From contig CAMYUU010000004.1 in the NCBI GenBank assembly GCA_947302355.1, positions 1 to 64,000 on the forward strand: a DNA stretch of 64,000 nt. Direction: 5' to 3'. Numbering within the stretch: the first letter of the stretch is position 1; every line of letters starts with the position of its first letter. Below are positions 29,399-38,383 of this stretch, in pieces. Made by a program: the position numbers and the translations under genes. Under the pieces are notes generated by a model. It was not told where the DNA came from. It made no database searches and saw only the letters and a list, made by a program, of their open reading frames with translations. This DNA is from an uncultured Candidatus Saccharibacteria bacterium. Its GTDB lineage: Bacteria > Patescibacteriota > Saccharimonadia > Saccharimonadales > Saccharimonadaceae.

Positions 29399-30364
29399 AT
29401 GGAACAGTTAGATAAAATCGGTAGGTTAAAGCAAAAACTAAAAGAATTAAATGCCGAATATTCAAATATTGGGAAGTTAAAAGCTGAGAAGCGAGCTGAG
29501 TTTGGTCGTCAACTAAATTTGGCTAAGCAGAAGATTCTACAGGAAATCGCTAAAGCAGAGCAAGAATTAATTGACAAAGATACGGAGCCACTTGATATTA
29601 CTGCTTGGTCTGGCGTAAATGAATCTCTTCCTGAATTTTATCCAGCTACTTCAGGGTCTAAACATCCTTTGATGGCTGAGCTGGATCGGGTGACTAACAT
29701 TTATCAGATGATGGGTTTTGATGTGGTTGAATCGCGTCAATTAGACGATGAATTTCATATGTTTGATAGTTTGAATTTCGTGAAGGAGCATCCGGCGCGT
29801 GATGGTTATGATACGTTCCGGACAGAGGAGGGACTAATTCCTCCTGCGCACACTTCTACGATGCAACATCGTGTTTTGAGGAGCTACAAACATAATTTGG
29901 ACGAGGGAAAGGCAATTGCCGTAGTAGTGCCGGGCCGTGTGTTTAGAAATGAAGATGTAGATGCGACGCACGAACATACTTTTTATCAATGTGAAGGTGT
30001 ATATGTATCTAAGGATTGCACTATGGGCGATATGCTTGGTATCTTGAGAGAGTTTTTCGAAAAATATTATGAGCAGAGATTAAATATTCGGACTCAGCCA
30101 GGATACTTCCCATTCACTGAACCGTCGCTAGAGTTTATGATTGAAAAGCCGAAGTCTCTTGGCGGAAAGAAGGGTGATTTTCTTGAAATGCTTGGTTGCG
30201 GAATGATTCATCCTAATGTACTAAAAATGGCTGGAATTGATCCTAATGAATATCATGGCTTTGCTTGGGGTGGTGGGATTGATCGATTAGTGATGTTACG
30301 CTACGGCTTAAATGACGTGCGTTATTTTGAATCTGGGAACTTAAATTTTTTGAGGGAGTTTTAA
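29399..30364 (+). CDS. pheS: Phenylalanyl-tRNA synthetase alpha subunit
   Basis: SGSKHPLMAELDRVTNIYQMMGFDVVESRQ; AHTSTMQHRVL; GRVFRNEDVDATHEHTFYQCEGV; GFAWGGGIDRLVMLRYGLNDVRYF. Confidence 0.97.
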   Translation: MEQLDKIGRLKQKLKELNAEYSNIGKLKAEKRAEFGRQLNLAKQKILQEIAKAEQELIDKDTEPLDITAWSGVNESLPEFYPATSGSKHPLMAELDRVTNIYQMMGFDVVESRQLDDEFHMFDSLNFVKEHPARDGYDTFRTEEGLIPPAHTSTMQHRVLRSYKHNLDEGKAIAVVVPGRVFRNEDVDATHEHTFYQCEGVYVSKDCTMGDMLGILREFFEKYYEQRLNIRTQPGYFPFTEPSLEFMIEKPKSLGGKKGDFLEMLGCGMIHPNVLKMAGIDPNEYHGFAWGGGIDRLVMLRYGLNDVRYFESGNLNFLREF

Positions 30365-30365
30365 T

Positions 30366-32708
30366 ATGAAGATTTCATTAAATTGGTTAAGAAAATACGT
30401 CGATATAAAAGTTCCGAATGATGAGTTAATCAAATTGATTGGCGCACGATTAGTCGAGGTAGAGGGTGTAATCGATGAAACTCATAAGTATGACAAGATT
30501 TATGTAGTAAAAGTAACGAAAGCTGAGAAAATACCAGATACGCACTTAACTCTTTGTCAAATTGATGTGGGTGAAGATTCTTTGGTGCAAGTAGTGTGTG
30601 GTGCTCCCAATGTGCGTGAGGGGATGATGGCGGTGTGGATAGCGCCAGGTGCAATCGTGCCTGCGTCAGCGAAAGAAGATGCGCCATTTGTGATTGGCAA
30701 ACGAAAAATGCTTGGAAAATATGAGTCTAACGGCATGCTAGCTGGAGCTGATGAGCTTGATTTCGGTGATGATCATAGTGGAATTGTGGAGATGGATCCA
30801 GAATTAGCGAAGCCTGGCGCATTGCTGTCAGAAGTTTTTGATTTGGAAGATTTAATATTAGAAATTGAGAATAAATCCTTGACGCACCGTCCAGATTGTT
30901 TTGGTATTATTGGGTTTGCGCGCGAGGTTGCAGGTATTCTAGGACAGAAATTTAACGATCCAGGATTTCTGTTTGAAGAAAAAGTTTTTCCTAAGGGATT
31001 TTTGCAACGCGTAAATGATGGGTTAAGAAGCAAAGATTCTGATCTAAGTATACAAATATTACGGCCAGAGAATTGCTCGAGATATTCGGCGGCGATACTG
31101 AAGGTGACTGATGCTACCGAAAAAGAAAAATATCTTTCCGAAATGCAAATTCTACTTGCGAAGTCTGGCATGAATAGTATTTCTAGGATTGTGGATATCA
31201 CGAATTATGTGATGCTTTTGACTGGTCAGCCGTTGCATGCTTTTGATTATGATAAGTTTATCGAGGTTGGCAATTCTAAGAAACCAGAAGTAGTGGTTAG
31301 ATTAGCCAAAAAGAATGAGAAGCTGGTTTTGCTTGATGATGCAGAAGTTGAACTAAATGAAAATGATATCATTATTGCTAGTGGACATACTCCGGTAGCT
31401 TTGGCGGGGGCAATGGGCGGAAAGAATACTATGGTCGATGACGACACGAAGAATATTTTGCTAGAGTCTGCTTCGTTTAGTTTGTATAATTTACGTAAAA
31501 CTCAAATGGCGCATGGAATTTTCTCTGAAGCTATCACGAGATTTACTAAAGGTGTGCCGTGCGGAGGTACATTTAATGTGTTGGCGGAAACAGTGAGGGA
31601 GATTGGAGGCAAGACGGTTTCTGTAGTAGATTGTTATCCAAATCCAAAATCGCAACCAACTGTAGAAATATCCGTGCAAGAAATAAATGATTTACTAGGC
31701 ACGAAATATGATGAAAAGCTAATAATTAGTACACTGGAAAATGTTGGGTTTGAAATTGAAGCACGTAAAGCTAAATTGAAGGTTACTCCGAAGTATTGGC
31801 GCACGGATATTCATATAAAAGAAGACATCATTGAAGAAGTCGGTAGACTACTAGGATATGACAATATTGAACCAACTTTGCCGCTGCACGGCACATCAAA
31901 CACGAATCCAATGTTTGAGCTAAAGTATGAAATTCGGGATATTATGGAAAAATTGGGCGCGAATGAATTGCTAACTTATAGTTTTGTTTCTGGGAATTTA
32001 CTAGAGAAAGCTGATCAAGATCCGCGCAATTCATATAAAATTGTCAATTCGATTTCTCCCGAACTGCAATATGTAAGGCAGAGTTTAGTGCCGAGTTTGC
32101 TAGATAAAACGTATATAAATGAGAAGTTGCCAGTAGACTGGTTCGCTATTTATGAGATGAATAAGATTTATCAAAAAGAGTGGGGGCTGGATGATGAGAA
32201 TGTACCAGTAGAGAAGATGTCATTAGGATTCATCGTGGCGGAGCGCAAACAGCGAGAAACCGCATATTACAAAGCTAAAAAGTATGTGGCTGAATTGCTG
32301 TCAGAGCTTAATATTGCACCTGAGTATTTGCCACTCAAAAGTAATGCAGCCAGCTCCAAGCCTTTTGATGAAAAACGGTCGGCCGAAATTAGATTGGATG
32401 GTGAATTAATTGGCGTAGTAGGTGAATTTAAGAATTCTGTGCGTAGTAAGTTTAAGCTGGCGCAATACCTAGCCGGTTTTGAATTAGACCTAGACATTAT
32501 ATTAGGAAAAGCAAACTATAAGAAGAAAATCGAAATGGCTAGACGTAAGTCAGAAGATTTGACGGTCACTACTAACGACACTTATGGTGAGACTCTGAAA
32601 AAGGTACAAGCAGAACATCCTGATGCGAAGATATATCCTGGGACGATTTACCAAGGCGTACATCAGAAAACCAAAAATATCACATTTCATCTTGAGTATG
32701 CAGAATAG
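30366..32708 (+). CDS. pheT: Phenylalanyl-tRNA synthetase beta subunit
   Basis: MKISLNWLRKYVDI; B3/B4 and B5 regions; C-terminal FDX-ACB domain. Confidence 0.97.
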   Translation: MKISLNWLRKYVDIKVPNDELIKLIGARLVEVEGVIDETHKYDKIYVVKVTKAEKIPDTHLTLCQIDVGEDSLVQVVCGAPNVREGMMAVWIAPGAIVPASAKEDAPFVIGKRKMLGKYESNGMLAGADELDFGDDHSGIVEMDPELAKPGALLSEVFDLEDLILEIENKSLTHRPDCFGIIGFAREVAGILGQKFNDPGFLFEEKVFPKGFLQRVNDGLRSKDSDLSIQILRPENCSRYSAAILKVTDATEKEKYLSEMQILLAKSGMNSISRIVDITNYVMLLTGQPLHAFDYDKFIEVGNSKKPEVVVRLAKKNEKLVLLDDAEVELNENDIIIASGHTPVALAGAMGGKNTMVDDDTKNILLESASFSLYNLRKTQMAHGIFSEAITRFTKGVPCGGTFNVLAETVREIGGKTVSVVDCYPNPKSQPTVEISVQEINDLLGTKYDEKLIISTLENVGFEIEARKAKLKVTPKYWRTDIHIKEDIIEEVGRLLGYDNIEPTLPLHGTSNTNPMFELKYEIRDIMEKLGANELLTYSFVSGNLLEKADQDPRNSYKIVNSISPELQYVRQSLVPSLLDKTYINEKLPVDWFAIYEMNKIYQKEWGLDDENVPVEKMSLGFIVAERKQRETAYYKAKKYVAELLSELNIAPEYLPLKSNAASSKPFDEKRSAEIRLDGELIGVVGEFKNSVRSKFKLAQYLAGFELDLDIILGKANYKKKIEMARRKSEDLTVTTNDTYGETLKKVQAEHPDAKIYPGTIYQGVHQKTKNITFHLEYAE

Positions 32709-32754
32709 ATTATTTTGCGGTTGCATCTAACTATGCTTATGTTATAATAGTTAT

Positions 32755-33522
32755 ATGATATTACTTGATTCGGTTACAAAGAAGTATCCCGGAGATAGTG
32801 AGCTTGCACTAGACTCGGTATCTTTGCATATCGAACCGAATGAGTTCGTATTCTTGGTGGGTAAATCTGGTGCTGGTAAATCTACTTTGATGAAAATGAT
32901 AACCAAAGAAGAGGTTCCGGATTCTGGCAAGATTATTATTGGTGGAATTGATCTTGATTATGTGAAGAAGCGTCATATTCCTGGCTATCGTCGTCGACTA
33001 GGGGTGGTATTTCAAGATTTTAAGTTGCTGCCTAGGAGGACGGTTTATGAGAATGTTGCTTTTGCGCTTGAAATTGCCGGGATGAGTAACAAGGAAATTA
33101 GGCGAACCGTACCAAAAGTGCTTGAATTGGTGGATTTATTAGATCAGGCAAATAAGTTTCCAGATCAATTGTCTGGTGGGCAGGCGCAGCGTGTGTCTAT
33201 TGCGCGTTCTGTGGCAAGGCAACCAAAGATTTTAATTGCGGATGAGCCTACAGCCAATTTGGACAAGCTTACCACTAATGAAATCATTGATTTGTTGAAG
33301 AGAATTAATGATTTTGGAACTACTATCCTTGTGACTACACATAATGAGAATATCGTGAATAATCTTCAAAAGCGTGTGGTGACGTTGAAAGATGGTAAGA
33401 TTGTAAGCGATCAGAAGAATAACGGTATTTATAATTTGGGGAATGCTCCAGTGCCGAAGCAACCCGCGCGAAAGGTGCAGACTCCTGGGCATGCGTTAAG
33501 ACCGAGAAGAAAAATAATATAA
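32755..33522 (+). CDS. ftsE: Cell division ATP-binding protein FtsE
   Basis: Walker A GKSGAGKSTLMKMI; LGVVFQDFKLLPRRTVYENVAFALE; LSGGQAQRVSIARSVARQPKILIADEPTANLD. Confidence 0.93.
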   Translation: MILLDSVTKKYPGDSELALDSVSLHIEPNEFVFLVGKSGAGKSTLMKMITKEEVPDSGKIIIGGIDLDYVKKRHIPGYRRRLGVVFQDFKLLPRRTVYENVAFALEIAGMSNKEIRRTVPKVLELVDLLDQANKFPDQLSGGQAQRVSIARSVARQPKILIADEPTANLDKLTTNEIIDLLKRINDFGTTILVTTHNENIVNNLQKRVVTLKDGKIVSDQKNNGIYNLGNAPVPKQPARKVQTPGHALRPRRKII

Positions 33523-33532
33523 GGGTGACGAG

Positions 33533-34567
33533 ATGGCGAACGAAGATAAGGCAGTAAAAACGAAGAAAATAAAGAATGTGTCGAAGAAGAGCTTGCGTAC
33601 GATGCAAAAGAATAAGAATCGACATATTTTGCGCGAGAGAGCGCGTATTGTGAAGTATGGCACTAAGGGCTTTGGTCGTAACATTTGGCTTTCGACGGCT
33701 GCTACTGTAGTTATGGCAATTACTTTGATTATTCTTTTTGTGACGATAGTTGCAAGTGTGATTTTAACAAATACCGCTGAAATGATGAAAGATAAAATAG
33801 ACATCACGATTTATTTTAAGCCTAATACGTCGGCTGAAAATTTGGAGAAACTGACGGAGGAGATAAAGAAAGATCCAAATATTAAAAGCGTTGAAACGTC
33901 TACTTCGGAGGAAGAATACAAGAAGTTTTTGGAGGAGAATGCGGATAGCGATGAAGTCTTGGATATTTTAGATGAAGAAATGACGAAGTTGATGATTGGC
34001 AAGATGCAATCGACGATGAGGATTAAGGTATATAACGTAGACGATTTGACGAGCGTGAAGAGTATCGTCGAGGATGGCGAGTTATTTCAAACTTATACTG
34101 ATAAGGAAAAGGCTCCGACTTACGATGTGAATCGTGCTGAAATTGCCACGATTACGTCTTGGGCTAGAATTGCGCGTACTAGTGGCATTATTCTGGCTGC
34201 AGTTTTCTTGGTAATATCCATTTTGATTATCTTCAGTACGATTAGAATGGCGATCTTTTCTCGTAGGGAAGAAATCTATATGATGAAACTGGTGGGGGCT
34301 GATAAGAGTTTTATTCGTGGACCTTTCCTAGTGGAAGCAGAGATTTGTGGAGTGATTGCTGGAATAGTGTCAGCTACGGCCTCCTATTTTGGTTTCAAAT
34401 TTCTTGCACCTAAGCTAGCTGGATACGGCATCGATGTTAGCTCGATTAGTGATATTCTAGAGTCCAATAAGCTGATAATCGTGTTTTTGATTTTCATAGT
34501 AGCTGGGGCTTTGATTGGTAGGATTTCGGCGAGATTAGCTGTATCTAAATACTTGCACAAGACATAA
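33533..34567 (+). CDS. ftsX: Cell division permease FtsX
   Basis: Adjacent to ftsE; N-terminal TM, ITIYFKPNTSAENLEKLTEEIKKDPNIKSVE extracellular domain, C-terminal FtsX permease TMs. Confidence 0.92.
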   Translation: MANEDKAVKTKKIKNVSKKSLRTMQKNKNRHILRERARIVKYGTKGFGRNIWLSTAATVVMAITLIILFVTIVASVILTNTAEMMKDKIDITIYFKPNTSAENLEKLTEEIKKDPNIKSVETSTSEEEYKKFLEENADSDEVLDILDEEMTKLMIGKMQSTMRIKVYNVDDLTSVKSIVEDGELFQTYTDKEKAPTYDVNRAEIATITSWARIARTSGIILAAVFLVISILIIFSTIRMAIFSRREEIYMMKLVGADKSFIRGPFLVEAEICGVIAGIVSATASYFGFKFLAPKLAGYGIDVSSISDILESNKLIIVFLIFIVAGALIGRISARLAVSKYLHKT

Positions 34568-34588
34568 AACTTATGCTATAATGAAAAT

Positions 34589-35770
34589 ATGAAATATCAA
34601 AACAAAAAGAAGTTTTTGATCTTGGGGGTAGTTTTTACATTAGTGGCTACTCCGGCCGTTAACATGATTTTGAATTCTCAGCGGGTAGATGGGATTTCTA
34701 AGGCTTGCCAAAATTCTGCTGCTTGTCGTGAGGCTGTCGAAAAGGAAAAAGAGGCAACAAACAATGCGGCTTCGGCAGCGAAGACTGCGAATGCTTATCA
34801 AGTAAAGGTGGGTGAGCTTGCGGTAGAAATTGCCAAAAAAGAAGCTGAAATTGCCGAAACAGAAGCTGAAGTTAAAGTTTTAAAAGATCAGATTGCTGAA
34901 ACAGAGAAAAAGTTAGATGAAGAGCAGGAAGCTTTGGCGGAGCTTTTGGTTAACATGCATTTTGAGTCCGATGCTGAACCAATTAAGATTTTAGCTGGAG
35001 CCAGTTCTATTTCTGATTTGGCTGAAAAAGCGGCTCGCGAAGAGGTGGTAAAGGAGCAAATTAGTGTTTCAGCACTAGCGGTGCGTAATACCAAAGAAGA
35101 ATTGGAGGCAGATAAGGCGGAGGTTGAAAAGTTGCTTGAAGAGCAGCAACTAGCCAGGGAATCTCTAGTAGAAAAGAAGGGTGAGCAGCAGGCACTAGTG
35201 GAAAAGTACGAAAATGACGCCGAAGCGTATGCTGAAGTAGCAAAAGCTGCGCAGATTGCTCAACGTGAAGCTGAGAAGGCTGAGCAGGAAGCTCATCCAG
35301 AGTTATATCGCGGTAGTGCGTATACTGGCGCCAATACTTATCCTTGGCAGGCCGATTGTCCTGGTCGTCAGGATGAATACATTACTTATTGGGAAGGTGG
35401 CGATGGTTGGTATAAGATTGGTGGCTATGTTTGTGAATGTGTGAGCTATGCAGGATGGAAAGCATATGAATATTTTGGCGTAGCAGTTGGCTGGGGAAAT
35501 GCTTACTCTTGGGATGACGGAGCGAGAGCTGCTGGTTATTTGGTAGATAAAAATCCAGCGGCGAATACGATTGGACAGGTAGACGGATATCCTTATGGGC
35601 ATGTTTTCTGGGTGGAAAGTGTGAATTCGGACGGTTCCATTAACGTTACGGAGTATAACAATGCATATGCTACATATCTCTATACTGGTAGTATGCATTA
35701 TGGTGATTTTGGATCGCGTACGATTTCGGCTGGTGAAGTATGGCAGTACAATTTTATTCATTTTGAATAA
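34589..35770 (+). CDS. Secreted peptidoglycan hydrolase: coiled-coil + CHAP domain (PcsB/EnvC-like architecture)
   Basis: Signal/TM N-terminus, long Glu/Lys/Ala coiled coil, CECVSYAGWKAYEYFG...GHVFWVESVNSDGSINVTEYN CHAP signature. Confidence 0.85.
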   Translation: MKYQNKKKFLILGVVFTLVATPAVNMILNSQRVDGISKACQNSAACREAVEKEKEATNNAASAAKTANAYQVKVGELAVEIAKKEAEIAETEAEVKVLKDQIAETEKKLDEEQEALAELLVNMHFESDAEPIKILAGASSISDLAEKAAREEVVKEQISVSALAVRNTKEELEADKAEVEKLLEEQQLARESLVEKKGEQQALVEKYENDAEAYAEVAKAAQIAQREAEKAEQEAHPELYRGSAYTGANTYPWQADCPGRQDEYITYWEGGDGWYKIGGYVCECVSYAGWKAYEYFGVAVGWGNAYSWDDGARAAGYLVDKNPAANTIGQVDGYPYGHVFWVESVNSDGSINVTEYNNAYATYLYTGSMHYGDFGSRTISAGEVWQYNFIHFE

Positions 35771-35793
35771 AAGCATGTGCTATAATGAAAGAT

Positions 35794-36990
35794 ATGGTTT
35801 ATAAAAAAGAATGGAAAGAGAAAAAGACTAGCCTCGGTAATGCTATTATTATTGGTGCGGTTTTTGCAGTTTTAGGAATTATTGTAGGGGCAAATTGGAA
35901 TAATTGGGTACATACTTTTGCGCCCTATTTGGGGTTAAGTGGCGTAGTAGAGTCAAGCGCTGATTGGTCTGAACTAAATGAAGTTTATGATAAATTAGTG
36001 AATACCTATAATGGTGAAATGGTGAAGAGCGAAATGATTGAAGGCGCCAAGAAAGGTTTAACTGAGGCTCTTGGAGATGTATATACAGTATATATGGACA
36101 AGGAAGAGACTTCAGATTTTTATGATGATTTGCATGGTAATGTGGGTAGTGGCGTTGGCATTGAAATGGGGCTAAGGGATGGCTATGTCAGGGTACTTCG
36201 GACCCTTCCGGATAATCCTGCGAGGAAAGCGGGAATCTTGGCTGGAGATATTATTTATAAGGTTGATGGGGAAGTAGTTTACGATCTTTCAACGGATGAA
36301 ATATCGAAAAAGGTACGTGGTGAGGACGGAACAGAAGTTACGATTTCGGTAGTGAGAGATGGCGAGGAGAAGACCTTTACGATGAAGCGTGAGGCCATTA
36401 ATAATGTATCGGCTTATGTTGACTATGATGGCAAGACTGCCATCGTGACGGTGACCAGATTTGATAATGACACTGGTACTATGGTTCAGAAGTTTGCCAA
36501 AGAGTTTGCGGATAAGGGGATAGAAAAGGTGATTTTGGATCTTCGTGGTAATGGTGGTGGATATGTTTCGGCAGCACAGGATTTGCTTAGCCTCTGGATT
36601 GATAATAATGACATCTTGATTCAGAAATCAAAACATTTTGGCAATAGCACCACTAAGACTAGCTCTGGTAAGGCAATATTAAAAGATATGGAGACTATAG
36701 TACTCGTAAACGGTTCTTCGGCTTCGGCTTCGGAGATTGTAGCTGGTGCGCTTCAGGATTATGGAAAGGCTAAGATTGTAGGTGAGAAGACTTATGGAAA
36801 GGGTGTGGTACAGCAGCTATTTGACCTTTCGGGAGGTACTGTGCTTAAGGTGACAACGGCGGAGTGGTTCACGCCAAATGAGCGCTCAATCAATGGTGAA
36901 GGAATTAAGCCAGATATCGAAGTCGAACGTACATACGAAGATATAAATTCCATGCGTGACCCGCAAATGGATAAAGCAAAGAGTTTATAG
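35794..36990 (+). CDS. ctpA: S41-family C-terminal processing peptidase (PDZ + protease)
   Basis: GSGVGIEMGLRDGYVRVLRTLPDNPARKAGILAGDIIYKVDG PDZ; LVNGSSASASEIVAGALQDYGKAKIVGEKTYGKGVVQ; start moved to 35794 because ATG 35785 overlaps the -10 box. Confidence 0.92.
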   Translation: MVYKKEWKEKKTSLGNAIIIGAVFAVLGIIVGANWNNWVHTFAPYLGLSGVVESSADWSELNEVYDKLVNTYNGEMVKSEMIEGAKKGLTEALGDVYTVYMDKEETSDFYDDLHGNVGSGVGIEMGLRDGYVRVLRTLPDNPARKAGILAGDIIYKVDGEVVYDLSTDEISKKVRGEDGTEVTISVVRDGEEKTFTMKREAINNVSAYVDYDGKTAIVTVTRFDNDTGTMVQKFAKEFADKGIEKVILDLRGNGGGYVSAAQDLLSLWIDNNDILIQKSKHFGNSTTKTSSGKAILKDMETIVLVNGSSASASEIVAGALQDYGKAKIVGEKTYGKGVVQQLFDLSGGTVLKVTTAEWFTPNERSINGEGIKPDIEVERTYEDINSMRDPQMDKAKSL

Positions 36991-37001
36991 CAACGCGAAT
37001 A

Positions 37002-37086
37002 GTCTTTCTCGGACACACGTCGCTTCGCTCCAGTGTCTCAAAGGTCTTTTGAGACTGCTCGGCCGAGCTTATGGCCCTCGAAAGAC
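37002..37086. repeat. Composite palindromic element (copy A), intergenic
   Basis: Outer GTCTTTC/GAAAGAC; internal GTCTCAAA/TTTGAGAC hairpin and GCTCGGCCGAGC palindrome; shares end motifs with the element inside leuS. Confidence 0.7.
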
Positions 37087-37108
37087 CATTTGTGTTATAA
37101 TAAAAAAT

Positions 37109-38350
37109 ATGCGTATTACCATTGCGACAGCCGTTTATTACCCTCAAATAAATGGGGTGGCGGTATTTTCGCACAATTTAGCGTTGGGTCTTGTAGAGCG
37201 GGGACATGAAGTACTAGTGCTTTGTCCGAGTCAGACTGGTAAAAATTATACTCGTGTTGAGGATGGGGTTAAGGTGAATTATTTAAGATCGGTAGATGTA
37301 AGGGTATATCCAGATCAGATTAATGAGGTGCCGCCTAAGAAAAAAGTCATGGGTGTAGAGTTGCCGCACTTGTTTTATAAAAAAGGGTTGAAAGTCTCAG
37401 CATTTCCAGCGTCTGAAATAAAAAGGGCGCTTGACAAATTTCGCCCTGATGTGGTGCATGTGCAAGTTTCGGATCCGATTGGATTATCCGTGGTGTCATA
37501 TGCTAGAAAAAATCATATTCCAGTAGTTACAACTGAGCATAATCAACCGGAGGTGATTACTGAGCCTCTTAAAGTTCCAGATGTAATTAAAAAACCTGTC
37601 AATGTGCTTCTTTCGTCATATTTTCGTAACCGACAAAGTAAAAGTGATTTTGTGACTATGCCAACTGAACAGGCTATTCGTAATCTATTAAAAAAGCATG
37701 AACTAAATATTCCGGTAGCGGCTGTATCTAATGGAGTAGACTTAACGAATTTTAAACCTGGTAAGGTCAAAAAAGAAGTTTATGAAAAATACGGTATTAC
37801 GTATGGGGTGCCGATTGTGTTATATGTGGGGCGCGTAGATCCGGAAAAACAAGTTGGGACAGTGATTTCGGCATTTAAGGAAGCGCGTAGTCTTGTTCCG
37901 AAAGCAGAGATGGTGATTGTAGGCGATGGGGTAGATAAGTCGAGATTGGAGAAGAAAGTAAAAGAATTAGGTTTAGATGGTAGTGTGAAGTTTTTGGGGC
38001 GGGTATTACCACCAGATTTGTATGAGCTATATAAAGTGGGGACGGTGTTTGCGACGGCAAGCGAGATTGAAACTCAAGGTATTGTATTAATTGAGGCGGC
38101 GGCGACAGGATTACCTTTGATTGCAGTAGACAGGGGTGCGGTTGGTGAGGTTTGTATTGCTGACGAAAATGGATTTCTCTGTGAGCCGGGTAATGTCGAT
38201 GACATAGCAAAGGCGCTAGTAAAGGTACTATCAGATAAGGATTTACAGGAGAAATTCTCTCAGAATTCTATAAAGATAGCGGCAGAGCATGATTTTGAAA
38301 GGACTTTGGATAAGTTTATAAATATTTATCAACACTTGATTCGTGATTAG
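37109..38350 (+). CDS. GT4-family glycosyltransferase
   Basis: MRITIATAVYYPQINGVAVFSHNLALGLVERGHEVLVLCP; VLYVGRVDPEKQVGTVISAF; EIETQGIVLIEAAATGLPLIAVDRGAVGE; ATG at 37109. Confidence 0.9.
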   Translation: MRITIATAVYYPQINGVAVFSHNLALGLVERGHEVLVLCPSQTGKNYTRVEDGVKVNYLRSVDVRVYPDQINEVPPKKKVMGVELPHLFYKKGLKVSAFPASEIKRALDKFRPDVVHVQVSDPIGLSVVSYARKNHIPVVTTEHNQPEVITEPLKVPDVIKKPVNVLLSSYFRNRQSKSDFVTMPTEQAIRNLLKKHELNIPVAAVSNGVDLTNFKPGKVKKEVYEKYGITYGVPIVLYVGRVDPEKQVGTVISAFKEARSLVPKAEMVIVGDGVDKSRLEKKVKELGLDGSVKFLGRVLPPDLYELYKVGTVFATASEIETQGIVLIEAAATGLPLIAVDRGAVGEVCIADENGFLCEPGNVDDIAKALVKVLSDKDLQEKFSQNSIKIAAEHDFERTLDKFINIYQHLIRD

Positions 38351-38383
38351 ATAAACGATGGTTAATATGGTATAATATGGTTC

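Noticed and set aside
35785-35793. ctpA start at 35785
   Set aside because: This ATG is part of the TATAATG -10 element; 35794 is the plausible leaderless start.
36956-37108. 51-aa N-terminal extension of the glycosyltransferase
   Set aside because: Runs through ctpA's 3' end and palindromic element A; TATAAT at 37096-37101 and the GT4 start motif place translation start at ATG 37109.
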